Part shown: positions 1 through 9,242 of the stretch, in pieces
Position numbering within the stretch: position 1 is the first letter of the stretch
How the letters are laid out: each line of letters begins with the position of its first letter
Origin: Malaciobacter molluscorum LMG 25693
Lineage (GTDB): Bacteria; Campylobacterota; Campylobacteria; Campylobacterales; Arcobacteraceae
DNA: 64,000 nt
Direction: 5' to 3'
NCBI RefSeq assembly: GCF_003544935.1
Contig: NZ_CP032098.1
Location: forward strand, 620,001 to 684,000
Position numbers and translations under genes: made by a program
Notes under the pieces: model-generated
The model's input: the letters and a program-made list of their open reading frames with translations, nothing else
The model's database searches: none
Told to the model about the DNA's origin: nothing

Positions 1-524
1 ATCAGATAATATGTGATTCTCTTTTAGAAATTAAAGATGCTGAAATATCTTTATCTCCAGGATTTAGATGGGGAACATCTGTTATACCAGGACAAGTTAT
101 TACTTTTGATGATTTAATGACTCAAACAGCTATGACTTATCCTGAAACATATGTTAGAAATATGAAAGGAAGTGAAATTAAACTTATTTTAGAAGATGTT
201 GCTGATAACTTATTTAATATAGATCCATTTTATCAACAAGGTGGAGATATGGTTAGAACAGGTGGAATATCTTATAAAATTAATCCAATAGAAAAAATTG
301 GAAATAGAATTTCTTCAATAACGCTTACAAGAACAGGTGAAAAAATAGAACCAAATAAACTATATAAAGTTGCAGGTTGGTCAACAGTTGGTGCCAAATC
401 TGAGGGTGAACCTATTTGGGAAACTGTTGAAAAATATTTGAAAAACATAAAACATATAAAAAGTTTAAATGTTGATACACCTGATATTGTTGGAATAAAA
501 AATAATCCAGGAATTATTATATAA
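1..524 (+). CDS. soxB: Thiosulfohydrolase SoxB, C-terminal part (5' end outside window)
   Basis: The reading frame is open from the window edge and ends in TAA. SoxB is the periplasmic, manganese-dependent enzyme that hydrolyses the sulfane-sulfonate group from SoxYZ-bound thiosulfate as sulfate. What is visible is the C-terminal 5'-nucleotidase-like domain, with the stretches ICDSLL, SPGFRWGTS and GGDMVRTGG that are typical of SoxB and arrange the substrate pocket. The metallophosphatase domain lies upstream of the window. A strong terminator follows directly, so soxB is the last gene of its transcript. Assignment rests on recognition of the SoxB-type C-terminus, not on catalytic residues. 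Confidence 0.88.
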   Translation, partial: QIICDSLLEIKDAEISLSPGFRWGTSVIPGQVITFDDLMTQTAMTYPETYVRNMKGSEIKLILEDVADNLFNIDPFYQQGGDMVRTGGISYKINPIEKIGNRISSITLTRTGEKIEPNKLYKVAGWSTVGAKSEGEPIWETVEKYLKNIKHIKSLNVDTPDIVGIKNNPGIII

Positions 525-554
525 AAATACAAAGCATTTGCTTTGTATTTTTTT
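525..554 (+). terminator. Rho-independent terminator after soxB
   Basis: Perfect 11-bp inverted repeat AAATACAAAGC / GCTTTGTATTT with a 4-nt loop, running into a T tract. It begins one base after the soxB stop codon. Confidence 0.9.
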
Positions 555-605
555 CAAATTGATAAGTTTTTTTTTAAAGTTTATTTATTTGAAAAGGTTG
601 AAGTT

Positions 606-986
606 ATGAAAAAAATATTACTTTTATCTTTGTTATTTTTATCTTTTTTATATGCGAAGATAGATGATAATGAAGTTATTTCAAAAGCAAACAACTTAAA
701 TAAACAAATTCTTGTTTATGTTTTTTCAAAAAACTGTTATTATTGTATGAAAATGGATAAAGAAGTTTTTGCAGAAAAAGAAGTACAAAATGCAATAAAT
801 AAAAATTATATTTTGTTAAAAGTTGATGCATTTAAAGATAAATTACCTTTTTCATTACAAAAAAAATATAAAAAAATTACTCCTAGTTTTTTTATATTAG
901 ATAAAAATGGTAAATATCAAAATAGCATTATAGGAAGTTGGACTAAAAAAGACTTTTTGGAAATATTAAAAGAGAATTTAAAATGA
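606..986 (+). CDS. Periplasmic thioredoxin-fold protein (SoxW-like)
   Basis: A 126-residue protein with an N-terminal signal peptide (KK then a leucine/phenylalanine-rich core ending near A17) and a redox motif C44-Y-Y-C47, followed by the cis-Pro region ITPSFF expected of a thioredoxin fold. It should act in the periplasm as a disulfide reductase or thiol carrier. ATG at 606 is preferred over an in-frame TTG at 543, because 543 lies inside the soxB terminator and would put 21 residues before the signal peptide. Position behind soxB suggests a SoxW-like reductase for Sox proteins, but that is inference from context. The next gene overlaps by 4 nt (ATGA). Confidence 0.8.
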   Translation: MKKILLLSLLFLSFLYAKIDDNEVISKANNLNKQILVYVFSKNCYYCMKMDKEVFAEKEVQNAINKNYILLKVDAFKDKLPFSLQKKYKKITPSFFILDKNGKYQNSIIGSWTKKDFLEILKENLK

Positions 987-1438
987 GTAAAATTATAGGT
1001 AATATTGTAGAAATATTTAGTGCTACAAAAGATACAAAAAGTAAGTCTAGACCAATAGTTCAAAGTTTAAATCTTATAAAAGATTATGGAATAGAAAATG
1101 ATAAGTTTGCTGGAAAAGATTTAGATAAAACAGTTATGATTGTTGGTATAAAATCGTATGAAATTGCAAGAGATAATGGTATAAAATTAGAGTATGGAAG
1201 TTTAGGAGAAAATATACTTTTAGATTTTGATCCACATAATTATAAAGTTGGAGATATTTTTGATATTGAAAATACAAAGATTAAAATTACACAAATTTGT
1301 ACAGTTTGTAGTCATTTAAGTAGATTTGATAAAAAATTGCCAAAATTATTAAATATGCATAGAGGTTTATATTGTAAAATATTGAATAATGGTATTATAA
1401 AAAATAAAATGAAAGTTAGAGTAAAGGAAATAAAATGA
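983..1438 (+). CDS. MOSC domain-containing protein
   Basis: A 151-residue soluble protein with the layout of a stand-alone MOSC domain: an early SRP stretch, the GSLGENIL motif near residue 72, and QICTVCSHL, whose cysteine is the usual conserved MOSC cysteine. MOSC domains bind the molybdenum cofactor or act as sulfur carriers, as in the C-terminal region of Moco sulfurase. No signal peptide is seen, so it is cytoplasmic. It overlaps both neighbours by 4 nt (ATGA junctions), indicating translational coupling with the thioredoxin-like and DsrE-like genes. The exact substrate is unknown. Confidence 0.82.
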   Translation: MSKIIGNIVEIFSATKDTKSKSRPIVQSLNLIKDYGIENDKFAGKDLDKTVMIVGIKSYEIARDNGIKLEYGSLGENILLDFDPHNYKVGDIFDIENTKIKITQICTVCSHLSRFDKKLPKLLNMHRGLYCKILNNGIIKNKMKVRVKEIK

Positions 1439-1872
1439 AAAAAATATTATTAGTTATACTTTTAAGTATGTTTTGTTTTGCAAATATGGAATTTTCAGAT
1501 CCTAAGCCAACTTTTGATAACCCAAGAAAAGTTGTCTATTCTCTTCATACTGGTGATTTAAAAAAAATAAATAGTATTATAGGTTCTATGTATAATATAC
1601 TAAAAGAGTATCCTTCTGAAAGCCTTAAGATTGTAGTTGTTGCATATGGAAAAGGTTTACGTACTTTAAGAAAAGATTTTGATAAAGCTACTATATTAAG
1701 AATAAAATCTTTAATGCAATATGATGTTGAGTTTATAGGATGTAAAAATACAATGGATTCAATGCATTGGAAAAAGGAGAATTTTTTAGATGGAGTTGAT
1801 TTTGTACAAGCAGGAATTGCAGAAATTATAGAAAAAAAAGTTGCAGGTTATATTGGAATTGACGCTTATTAA
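1435..1872 (+). CDS. Secreted DsrE-like protein
   Basis: A 145-residue protein with a signal peptide (MKKILL.. to about residue 16). The mature part has the DsrE/F fold pattern: a VVYSLHTGDL strand-turn at the start, IVVVAYGKGL in the middle, and the single cysteine in FIGCKNTM at the usual DsrE position. DsrE-family proteins transfer sulfane sulfur through a conserved cysteine. A periplasmic member next to soxB fits sulfur handling outside the cytoplasm, which is inference. The gene is coupled to the MOSC gene upstream by a 4-nt overlap. Confidence 0.78.
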   Translation: MKKILLVILLSMFCFANMEFSDPKPTFDNPRKVVYSLHTGDLKKINSIIGSMYNILKEYPSESLKIVVVAYGKGLRTLRKDFDKATILRIKSLMQYDVEFIGCKNTMDSMHWKKENFLDGVDFVQAGIAEIIEKKVAGYIGIDAY

Positions 1873-1883
1873 AAGGAGTTACC

Positions 1884-2663
1884 ATGTTAAAAAAGATTTT
1901 TATTTCAAGTTTAGTTGTAGGAATTAGTCTATTAAATGCCCAAAATATAACAAAAAATGAATGTGAAAAATTGGGGAATGACTTTATATATGCAGGTGGT
2001 GAATGTATAAATTATAAAAAGTATTCCGGTGAACAAAAAGATAAATTAAATATTGTAGTTCATGGAACATGGGATGAAGGTACAAATGTATTGGGTAGAT
2101 ATGCGCCTTTTGCTGAAAATCTATCTTTTGAAACGGATGTACCTACAATTGCAGTTGCTCTTCCTGGTTATTCAAAATCATCACTTAATAACTTAAAATC
2201 AATTGGTTCAAAAACTGAAAAAAATTTAGTTTATAAAAAAGAGTATCTATCTTTTTTATCTTCATTAATTACAGCATTTAAAAGTAAATATAATGTAAAA
2301 ACTATAACGTATATAGGTCATAGTGCAGGTTGCAGTATTGGTGCTACACTTTTAGGAAAATATCCATCTTTAATAAATAATCTTTTATGTGCAGGTGGGA
2401 AATATGATATTCATAAAAGTACAAATGAAAAAGATTTAATTTCAGCAATTGATGTTATTGACAATGTAGATAAAAATTCTAAAATTGCTTTAGTGTATGG
2501 AACAAAAGATACCATTTCAAAACCAGAAGTTACAAAAGAATTTTACAAAATAGCAAAAGAAAAAGGTTTAAATGTAAAATTAATAGAAGTAAAAGATGCT
2601 GTTCATTTAGATTTAGATATGACTCAACCATCAGTAAATGCAATTATTGAATTGGATGAATAA
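1884..2663 (+). CDS. Secreted alpha/beta hydrolase
   Basis: A 259-residue protein preceded by a strong ribosome site (AAAGGAG, 6 nt before ATG). It has a signal peptide ending near residue 19 (LLNA-Q). The nucleophile elbow is GHSAG with Ser about 147, the oxyanion strand is VVHGTWDEG, the acid is probably the Asp in YGTKDTIS, and the His is in KDAVHLDLD. Two cysteines near residues 27 and 41 could form a disulfide in the periplasm. Substrate is unknown; the HGTW start resembles small esterases/lipases. It sits 11 nt behind the DsrE-like gene and is probably in the same transcript. Confidence 0.8.
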   Translation: MLKKIFISSLVVGISLLNAQNITKNECEKLGNDFIYAGGECINYKKYSGEQKDKLNIVVHGTWDEGTNVLGRYAPFAENLSFETDVPTIAVALPGYSKSSLNNLKSIGSKTEKNLVYKKEYLSFLSSLITAFKSKYNVKTITYIGHSAGCSIGATLLGKYPSLINNLLCAGGKYDIHKSTNEKDLISAIDVIDNVDKNSKIALVYGTKDTISKPEVTKEFYKIAKEKGLNVKLIEVKDAVHLDLDMTQPSVNAIIELDE

Positions 2664-2667
2664 TAAA

Positions 2668-3837
2668 ATGGATAAAAAAACACAAATACTTTTTAATTTA
2701 AATAATTTTTTATTAGCCAGTTCTTTAAGTTTTGATTATGTTTTGAAAAATAAAAAACAAGTCTCTTTGGGTTATTTAAAAAGAGTAACTTATATTGGAT
2801 TAAATATCGCACTTAAACTGGGTATAACTGGTAAAGAATTAGCAGATTTATGTTCATATTGTTTAAGCAGTAATATTGCACTTTATATAAGTGAGGATGA
2901 AAAAAGTTTGTGTGAAGAAAGTTCAAAATTAATAGAAAATTTTGAGTTTTTAACAAAACAACAAGATGTTCTTTTATATCAAAAAGAACATTTTGATGGA
3001 ACGGGAATATTTAATAAACTAGGTGAAGAAATACCACTTTTTTCTCAAATAATATTTTTATCAAGTACATTAAATGAAAAATTTGATTTTTCTTCTTTTA
3101 ATGAGAATACAAAACAAAATGCGATTAATTTTGTAATAAAGAATGAAAATATACTTTTTTCTAAAAAAATAGTAAATATATTTTTAGAAGTTAGTTCTTC
3201 TATAGTTTTTTGGTTAGATTTAGAAGATGAAAATGACATTTTGATGTTCATTTATAATACTTTAGAAGATTTTACTGCACCTATGAATTTTGAAAATATT
3301 TTAAAAATAACACAATTTATTTCAAAATTAGAAAATCCAAATACTAAATTAGTTGATTATGTTGATTTAATGAGTGATTATTATGGTTTTGATCACAAAG
3401 ATAAATATACTTTAAAAATTGCAGCAAGTATATGTAAAATAGGAAAACTAGTAATAAAAAAAGAGTTATTAGAGAAAAAAGAGCCTTTAACTCAAAATGA
3501 AATTGAAAAGATTAAAACGTATCCTTATTACACAAAAAAGATATTGTCAAATATTATAGGATTTAATGATATTATGCAATGGGCTATAAAAATTCAAGAA
3601 AGATTAGATGCGAGTGGATATATATATTCACTTGATGCAAAAAGTCTAAGTTTAAAAGATAGATTACTTATAAATTTGTCTATTTATGATGCATTAAGAC
3701 AAGATAAAACTTATAGAAAAAAATATTCTCATAAAGAAACTATTGAAATAATGACAGAAGAAGCAAAATCTGGAAAAATAGATGAATCCATAGTTAAAAA
3801 TATTGATGAGATACTTTATAATTCAAACACTTTATAA
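2668..3837 (+). CDS. Degenerate HD-GYP family protein with two GYP-like halves
   Basis: About 389 residues, no signal peptide or membrane segment. Two regions resemble the GYP part of HD-GYP c-di-GMP phosphodiesterases: KEHFDGTGIF near residue 110, followed by EEIPLFSQIIFLSSTL, and RLDASGY near residue 314, followed by LSLKDRLL and YDALRQDKTYRKKYS. The metal-binding HD and HH residues of active enzymes are not evident in either half. It may therefore be a c-di-GMP sensor or scaffold rather than an enzyme. The start at 2668 (MDKKTQ) is chosen because an earlier in-frame ATG at 2638 lies well inside the upstream hydrolase gene. Confidence 0.65.
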   Translation: MDKKTQILFNLNNFLLASSLSFDYVLKNKKQVSLGYLKRVTYIGLNIALKLGITGKELADLCSYCLSSNIALYISEDEKSLCEESSKLIENFEFLTKQQDVLLYQKEHFDGTGIFNKLGEEIPLFSQIIFLSSTLNEKFDFSSFNENTKQNAINFVIKNENILFSKKIVNIFLEVSSSIVFWLDLEDENDILMFIYNTLEDFTAPMNFENILKITQFISKLENPNTKLVDYVDLMSDYYGFDHKDKYTLKIAASICKIGKLVIKKELLEKKEPLTQNEIEKIKTYPYYTKKILSNIIGFNDIMQWAIKIQERLDASGYIYSLDAKSLSLKDRLLINLSIYDALRQDKTYRKKYSHKETIEIMTEEAKSGKIDESIVKNIDEILYNSNTL

Positions 3838-3862
3838 AATTACTTACTAAGTAAAATATAGA

Positions 3863-3868
3863 TATAAT
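3863..3868 (+). promoter_or_regulatory. Likely -10 element for valS
   Basis: TATAAT, 30 nt before the valS start and downstream of the previous gene's stop, in a T/A-periodic context typical of Campylobacterota sigma70 promoters. No clear -35 is seen, which is normal for this group. Confidence 0.5.
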
Positions 3869-3897
3869 CGCGTAGAATTAAATTGATAGGAATTTTA

Positions 3898-6513
3898 ATG
3901 AGTGAAAAGTACGAACCATCAAAAATTGAAGATAAATTTTATAAAATATGGGAAGATAGAGGATATTTTGAAATAGATGGAAATAGATCTATTCAGCAAA
4001 AAGACAAGAATTTTGCAATTATGATGCCTCCTCCAAATGTAACAGGTAGTTTACATATTGGACACGCACTTACTTTTACCCTTCAAGATATTATTACTAG
4101 ATATAAAAGAATGGATGGGTATAAAACTTTATGGCAACCAGGAACTGATCATGCTGGTATTGCTACTCAAAATATAGTAGAAAAACAACTTTTAGCAGAA
4201 GGTAATACAAAAGAAGAATTAGGTAGAGAAAAGTTCTTGGAAAGAGCTTGGCAGCAAAAAGAGAAATCAGGTGGGAATATTGTTCATCAAATGAGAAAAC
4301 TTGGAGTTACGCCAGCTTGGAGTAGAGAAAGATTTACAATGGATGATGGACTAAAAGAGGCAGTTAAAGAGGCTTTTGTTCATCTATATAATGAAGGAAT
4401 GATTGTTCAAAATAATTATATGGTTAATTGGTGTACTCATGATGGTGCACTATCAGATATTGAAGTTGAACATGATGAAGTTCAGGGTAAATTTTACCAT
4501 ATGAATTATCATTTTGCAGATAAAAGTGGATATGTTACTGTTGCTACAACAAGACCTGAAACATATTTTGGTGATACAGCGATTATGGTTCATCCTGATG
4601 ATGAAAGATATAAAAATATTGTAGGAAAAGAGGTATTATTACCTTTAACTGATAGAAAAATCAAAATTATTACAGATAATCACGTTGATATGGAGTTTGG
4701 AACAGGTGTTGTAAAAGTAACTCCAGCACATGACCAAAATGACTATGAAGTTGGAAAAAGACACGATTTAGAGTTTATTACTTGTTTTGATGAAAAAGGT
4801 ATTTTGAATGATTATTGTGGTGAGTTTAAAGGTTTAGAAAGATTAGAAGCAAGAGAACCAATTGTTAAAAAACTTCAAGATGAAGGTTATATTGTAAAAA
4901 TTGAAGAACATGTTCATCAAGTAGGGCACTGTTATAGATGTAAAAATATAGTTGAGCCTTATGTATCAAAACAATGGTTTGTAAGAAAAGAAGTTGCTAA
5001 AGGAAGTATTGAAAAAACATATGCAGGTTTAACTCAATTTTTCCCAAGTCATTGGATTAACTCTTATAGAGCATGGATGGATGAATTAAGAGATTGGTGT
5101 ATCTCTAGACAATTATGGTGGGGACACAGAATTCCTGTATTTACTTGTAATGATTGTAATCACCAATGGGCAGATAAAGCAGATGAACCAGAAGCTTGTC
5201 CACATTGTGCTAGTAAAAATTATACTCAAGATCCAGATGTATTAGACACTTGGTTTAGTTCTGGTTTATGGGCTTTTTCTCCACTTGGATGGGGAAATAA
5301 TGGAAAAATGAAAGATACTTTTAATGATACAGATTTAAAAGATTTTTATCCTAATAGCTTATTAATTACTGGTTTTGATATTATGTTTTTCTGGGTTGCT
5401 AGAATGATGATGATGGGTGAACACTTTAAAGGTGAATTACCATTTAAACACATTTATATGCATGCTTTAGTAAGAGATGAAAATGGTGCTAAAATGAGTA
5501 AATCAAAAGGAAATGTAATTGATCCTTTAGATATGGTAGAAGAGTTTAGTGCTGATATTGTTAGATTTTCTCTTGCATATTTAGCAGTTCAAGGAAGAGA
5601 TATAAAACTAGGTAAAAAACACTTAGAATTATATAGAAACTTTACAAATAAATTTTATAATGCAGCAAATTTTTTACAATTAAATGTAGAGACTTTCCCT
5701 GAATTAAATGAGATTGAAGTAAAAACTGCACTTGGTAAATATATGCTTTCTAAACTTTCAACAGCAGTTGATGAAGTAAGAGAAAATCTTGATACTTATA
5801 AATTTAATGAAGCCGCAGCAAGTCTTTATAGATTTGTTTGGAATGAGTTTTGTGATTGGGGTATTGAGTATTCAAAAGCTAGTAAAGATTCAATTGTAGA
5901 ACTTGGAGCAATTTTTAAAGAGACATTGAAATTAACATCTCCATTTATGCCATTTATTTCTGAATATTTATATCAAAAATTAAGTGGTAGTGAACTTGAA
6001 AATAGTGAATCAATTATGGTTATGAACTATCCAAAAGATTTAGCAAAAAATGAAGAAGTTGAAAATATGTTTGCTATTATTGAAGAAGCAATTATTACAA
6101 TAAGAAGAGCAAAAGTTGTTATTGATATGGGTAATAGCAAAATTGCTAAAGCATATGTAAAACTTGATACAAATATTGATAAAAATTTAGCAAAACCATT
6201 TATTGAAAAACTTGCCAAAGTTGAAAATATTGAGTTTGTTGATGCAAAAGTAGAAAATAGTATCACAGATGTATCTAATAATCTTGAAGTTTATATTCCA
6301 ACAGCAGAAATAGATATGAGTGCAATTATTGATAAACTTACAAAACAACAACTAAAAGCACAAAAAGAGTTTGATAAATTAAATGCGATGTTATCAAATG
6401 AAAAATTTGTAGCTAATGCACCAGAGCATGTTGTTGTAGAAAATAAAAAAGCTTTAGAAGAAGCTAGAATTAAATTAGAAAAAATAGAAAATGAATTAAA
6501 AACAATTTCATAA
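3898..6513 (+). CDS. valS: Valyl-tRNA synthetase
   Basis: An 871-residue class I aminoacyl-tRNA synthetase. It charges tRNA-Val with valine and edits threonine. The HIGH signature is HIGH at residues 53-56 inside PPPNVTGSLHIGH. The KMSKS signature starts at residue 532. The editing domain shows TTRPETYFGDTA. Two CxxC pairs around residues 418-440 (CNDC, CPHC) form a probable zinc ribbon, and the last about 65 residues are the lysine/glutamate-rich coiled-coil arm. ATG 3898 has GGAAT-type ribosome site TAGGAA upstream. An in-frame TTG at 3883 would overlap that site and is rejected. Confidence 0.97.
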   Translation: MSEKYEPSKIEDKFYKIWEDRGYFEIDGNRSIQQKDKNFAIMMPPPNVTGSLHIGHALTFTLQDIITRYKRMDGYKTLWQPGTDHAGIATQNIVEKQLLAEGNTKEELGREKFLERAWQQKEKSGGNIVHQMRKLGVTPAWSRERFTMDDGLKEAVKEAFVHLYNEGMIVQNNYMVNWCTHDGALSDIEVEHDEVQGKFYHMNYHFADKSGYVTVATTRPETYFGDTAIMVHPDDERYKNIVGKEVLLPLTDRKIKIITDNHVDMEFGTGVVKVTPAHDQNDYEVGKRHDLEFITCFDEKGILNDYCGEFKGLERLEAREPIVKKLQDEGYIVKIEEHVHQVGHCYRCKNIVEPYVSKQWFVRKEVAKGSIEKTYAGLTQFFPSHWINSYRAWMDELRDWCISRQLWWGHRIPVFTCNDCNHQWADKADEPEACPHCASKNYTQDPDVLDTWFSSGLWAFSPLGWGNNGKMKDTFNDTDLKDFYPNSLLITGFDIMFFWVARMMMMGEHFKGELPFKHIYMHALVRDENGAKMSKSKGNVIDPLDMVEEFSADIVRFSLAYLAVQGRDIKLGKKHLELYRNFTNKFYNAANFLQLNVETFPELNEIEVKTALGKYMLSKLSTAVDEVRENLDTYKFNEAAASLYRFVWNEFCDWGIEYSKASKDSIVELGAIFKETLKLTSPFMPFISEYLYQKLSGSELENSESIMVMNYPKDLAKNEEVENMFAIIEEAIITIRRAKVVIDMGNSKIAKAYVKLDTNIDKNLAKPFIEKLAKVENIEFVDAKVENSITDVSNNLEVYIPTAEIDMSAIIDKLTKQQLKAQKEFDKLNAMLSNEKFVANAPEHVVVENKKALEEARIKLEKIENELKTIS

Positions 6514-6523
6514 AAGGTAAAAA

Positions 6524-7276
6524 GTGTATAAAAAGATTTTATTAATCACTATTTTTGTTACACTTTTTTCAGGTTGTAATAACTACAACAAAGTAAATCA
6601 ACTTTTTCAAACACAAAGAGCAGTATCTATATCACAAGATTATAAAGATATTTTAAATCTTGTGATAAAATATAAAAATAAACTAGATAAAAGAAATCCC
6701 AAGCACTATAATAAAGATTTTAAATCTGCAATATTTAAACAAATAGAATTAATTGAAAAGAATATTACATTAAAAGATACAAATGATAATAGATTGGCTA
6801 ATTATAAACAATATTTAGATTTAGCATTTAATAAAAAAGGTATTAAATATAGAAATGATTATTTAATACTTGGATTATATTACATGATCTATGATGCATA
6901 TTCTTTAGAAAAAATACATAAATTTACAGCATTTAATTATGATAATGATAAATTGACAAAACTATATAAGAATTTATATATACTAAGATGGAAAATTAGA
7001 ACAGCAAAAGATATAAATGGTAATTATTTATTTTTGACATGGCAAAATAATTGGCAAATTGAATATATGAATAAAAAAATTAATGATTTAAATGATATAA
7101 GAAAACTTAATTCAATTATATCAAAACAAGAAAATTTAATGTCACATTCTAATTTTTCTTTTGAAATAATATTATCAATGATGATAAATAGAGTTGAAAG
7201 TACCTTACGAAATATAGGGACTGAACCTTCAGATATTGCAATAGATACAATTACTTCTTTAGTTTTTTTGATTTAA
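6524..7276 (+). CDS. Lipoprotein of unknown function
   Basis: A 250-residue protein that starts with GTG, 7 nt after AAAGG. The N-terminus MYKKILLITIFVTLFSGC is a lipoprotein signal with a lipobox LFSGC (Cys18). The mature protein is helical, rich in Lys, Asn and Tyr, with no domain I recognise. It lies 10 nt after valS on one side and about 60 nt before a membrane histidine kinase on the other. It could be an accessory lipoprotein for that kinase, but only position suggests so. Confidence 0.7.
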   Translation: MYKKILLITIFVTLFSGCNNYNKVNQLFQTQRAVSISQDYKDILNLVIKYKNKLDKRNPKHYNKDFKSAIFKQIELIEKNITLKDTNDNRLANYKQYLDLAFNKKGIKYRNDYLILGLYYMIYDAYSLEKIHKFTAFNYDNDKLTKLYKNLYILRWKIRTAKDINGNYLFLTWQNNWQIEYMNKKINDLNDIRKLNSIISKQENLMSHSNFSFEIILSMMINRVESTLRNIGTEPSDIAIDTITSLVFLI

Positions 7277-7336
7277 AACTACTAAAAACTTTTATAAAAA
7301 GTTAAGTAAAATGATAAATACAATTAGGAGTTTACT

Positions 7337-9238
7337 ATTTTTAAATATATATTTATTTTATTAATAACATTTTTTTATTCTTTTTCTTCAACTTTGGATT
7401 TAAATAATACAAAATCATATGTTGAAAATATACAAAGTTATATAAAATATTATAAAGATAATACAAAAATTAATACTATAGATGATGTAATAAATAGAGA
7501 TTTTGATGATAAAAAACATATTAATATTACAAATTTTAGTAAAAATGTATATTGGTTAAAATTAGATATAAAAAATAATGAAAAAAGAAAAAATATTTTA
7601 TACATAGATAATTTTCTCATTGATCAGGTTGATTTATTTTTTATAAAAAACAATAAAGTAATAAAATCTTATAAAACAGGTGCAAAATATAAAAATAATA
7701 CGAAGGCATTTATGAAATATAGTAAATTTGCTTTTCCTTTAAATATTAAAGATAATTTTTCTATTTATTTGAGAATTGAGTCTTCTTTTTTTTCTTTGCC
7801 TTCTATAAAAATATTAAGTAATAAATTGTTTATAAAAAAACAAAATTATAATAATATGTTCAATACTGCTTTTTATTTCTCTTTAATTTTGATGTTTTTT
7901 TATAATTTATGTATTTTTATTGTTTCTAGAATAAGAATATACAAATTTTATTTGGGTTATATATTGGGCATATTCGGATTTTTATTTTTTTATGATGGAT
8001 ATTTAAATACACTATTTTTAAAAAATTATCCAATGATTTCAGAAATCTTGTTCTATTTATTTTTTGTACTTATTTTTATTTCAGTTACAAAATTCTCAAC
8101 ATTACTTTTTCAAAGTAGAAGAAAGACATTTTTTCTACATAATATTTTGATAAAAACTTCTTTTATTGTTATACCATCATTTGCACTAATTGGAATAATA
8201 TTGAGTTTTATAAATGAAGATTTGATATATTTATCTCAAAAATATTTACTTTTTTGTGCAATATTTGTATTAATATTAATTATTAGCATTTCTGTAAAAT
8301 TTTATAAAAGAAAAAAAGAACTAATTCCTCAAATATATTCTTTTATATGGATAATATTTATGGCTATTAGTCTATTTTTTGCACTAAATGTAATGTTTGG
8401 AATTATTGATACAAATATAATGACAAAAATTCTCAAATTTAATATTCTTTTAGAAATTATTGCAATGTCTTTATTTATTGCTTATAGATTAAAAGATAGT
8501 AAAGAAAAAAATTTAAGATTAAAAATCGAAAATAAAGAGCAAGAACTTTTTATTTTAAGACAAACAAGGCTTGCTTCTTTTGGTGAAGTTATTAATTCAA
8601 TTGCACATGAGTGGAAACAACCATTACATAGAATAAATATGTTATCTTTAGATTTAGAAACAACTTATAATAAAAATGGATTAACAAAAGAGTATTTATA
8701 CAATCAATTAAATGAAATTGAAATGCAAACTAAATATATGAATGATACAGTAAATCAATTTATGGACTATTTTAGTCCACAAAAAATAAAAGAAGAATTT
8801 AATTTAATTGATTGCGTTAATGAATCTATTAACCTTTTAAGTATAAAATTTAGTAAAAATTTGATAAATTATAAAATTGATTGCGCTGATGAAAATATTA
8901 AGACAGTTGGATATAAAAAAGAGTATATTCAATGTATAATTATTTTAATAAATAATGCAATTGATGCAATTTTAAATCAAGAAGTTAGTAATAAATATAT
9001 TTATTTTAAGATTGATATATATGAAGATAGACCAAGGCTTAGTATTATTGATAATGCAGGTGGTATTAAAGTAGAACCAATAGACAAAATTTTTGAGCCT
9101 AATGTCTCAACAAAAGCATCAAATACAAACTCTGGAGTAGGGTTGTTTATTGCAAAAAAGATTATTGAAGATAATATGAATAAAAAACTAACATGTGAGA
9201 ATTATGGGGACGGAGCAAAATTTTGTATAATAGGATAA
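7337..9238 (+). CDS. 7TMR-DISM sensor histidine kinase, apparent ATT start
   Basis: A membrane sensor kinase. If started at ATT 7337 it is 633 residues, exactly the length of the paralogous kinase at 13011-14912. The first 19 residues then form a signal peptide (FKYIFILLITFFYSFSS). A strong AGGAG lies 6 nt before that ATT, and the frame is closed by TAG at 7325. The first canonical start in frame is TTG 7394, which would delete the signal peptide. Domains: periplasmic 7TMR-DISMED2 (about 30-165), seven membrane helices (about 170-385), H-box with His424 in IAHEWKQP, and an HATPase domain with NNAIDAIL, DNAGGI and SGVGLFIAKKI. The cognate regulator starts 4 nt downstream. Confidence 0.85.
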   Translation: MFKYIFILLITFFYSFSSTLDLNNTKSYVENIQSYIKYYKDNTKINTIDDVINRDFDDKKHINITNFSKNVYWLKLDIKNNEKRKNILYIDNFLIDQVDLFFIKNNKVIKSYKTGAKYKNNTKAFMKYSKFAFPLNIKDNFSIYLRIESSFFSLPSIKILSNKLFIKKQNYNNMFNTAFYFSLILMFFYNLCIFIVSRIRIYKFYLGYILGIFGFLFFYDGYLNTLFLKNYPMISEILFYLFFVLIFISVTKFSTLLFQSRRKTFFLHNILIKTSFIVIPSFALIGIILSFINEDLIYLSQKYLLFCAIFVLILIISISVKFYKRKKELIPQIYSFIWIIFMAISLFFALNVMFGIIDTNIMTKILKFNILLEIIAMSLFIAYRLKDSKEKNLRLKIENKEQELFILRQTRLASFGEVINSIAHEWKQPLHRINMLSLDLETTYNKNGLTKEYLYNQLNEIEMQTKYMNDTVNQFMDYFSPQKIKEEFNLIDCVNESINLLSIKFSKNLINYKIDCADENIKTVGYKKEYIQCIIILINNAIDAILNQEVSNKYIYFKIDIYEDRPRLSIIDNAGGIKVEPIDKIFEPNVSTKASNTNSGVGLFIAKKIIEDNMNKKLTCENYGDGAKFCIIG

Positions 9239-9242
9239 GAAA

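Noticed and set aside
543-605. Upstream TTG start for the thioredoxin-fold gene
   Set aside because: The codon is inside the soxB terminator and the added residues precede a normal signal peptide.
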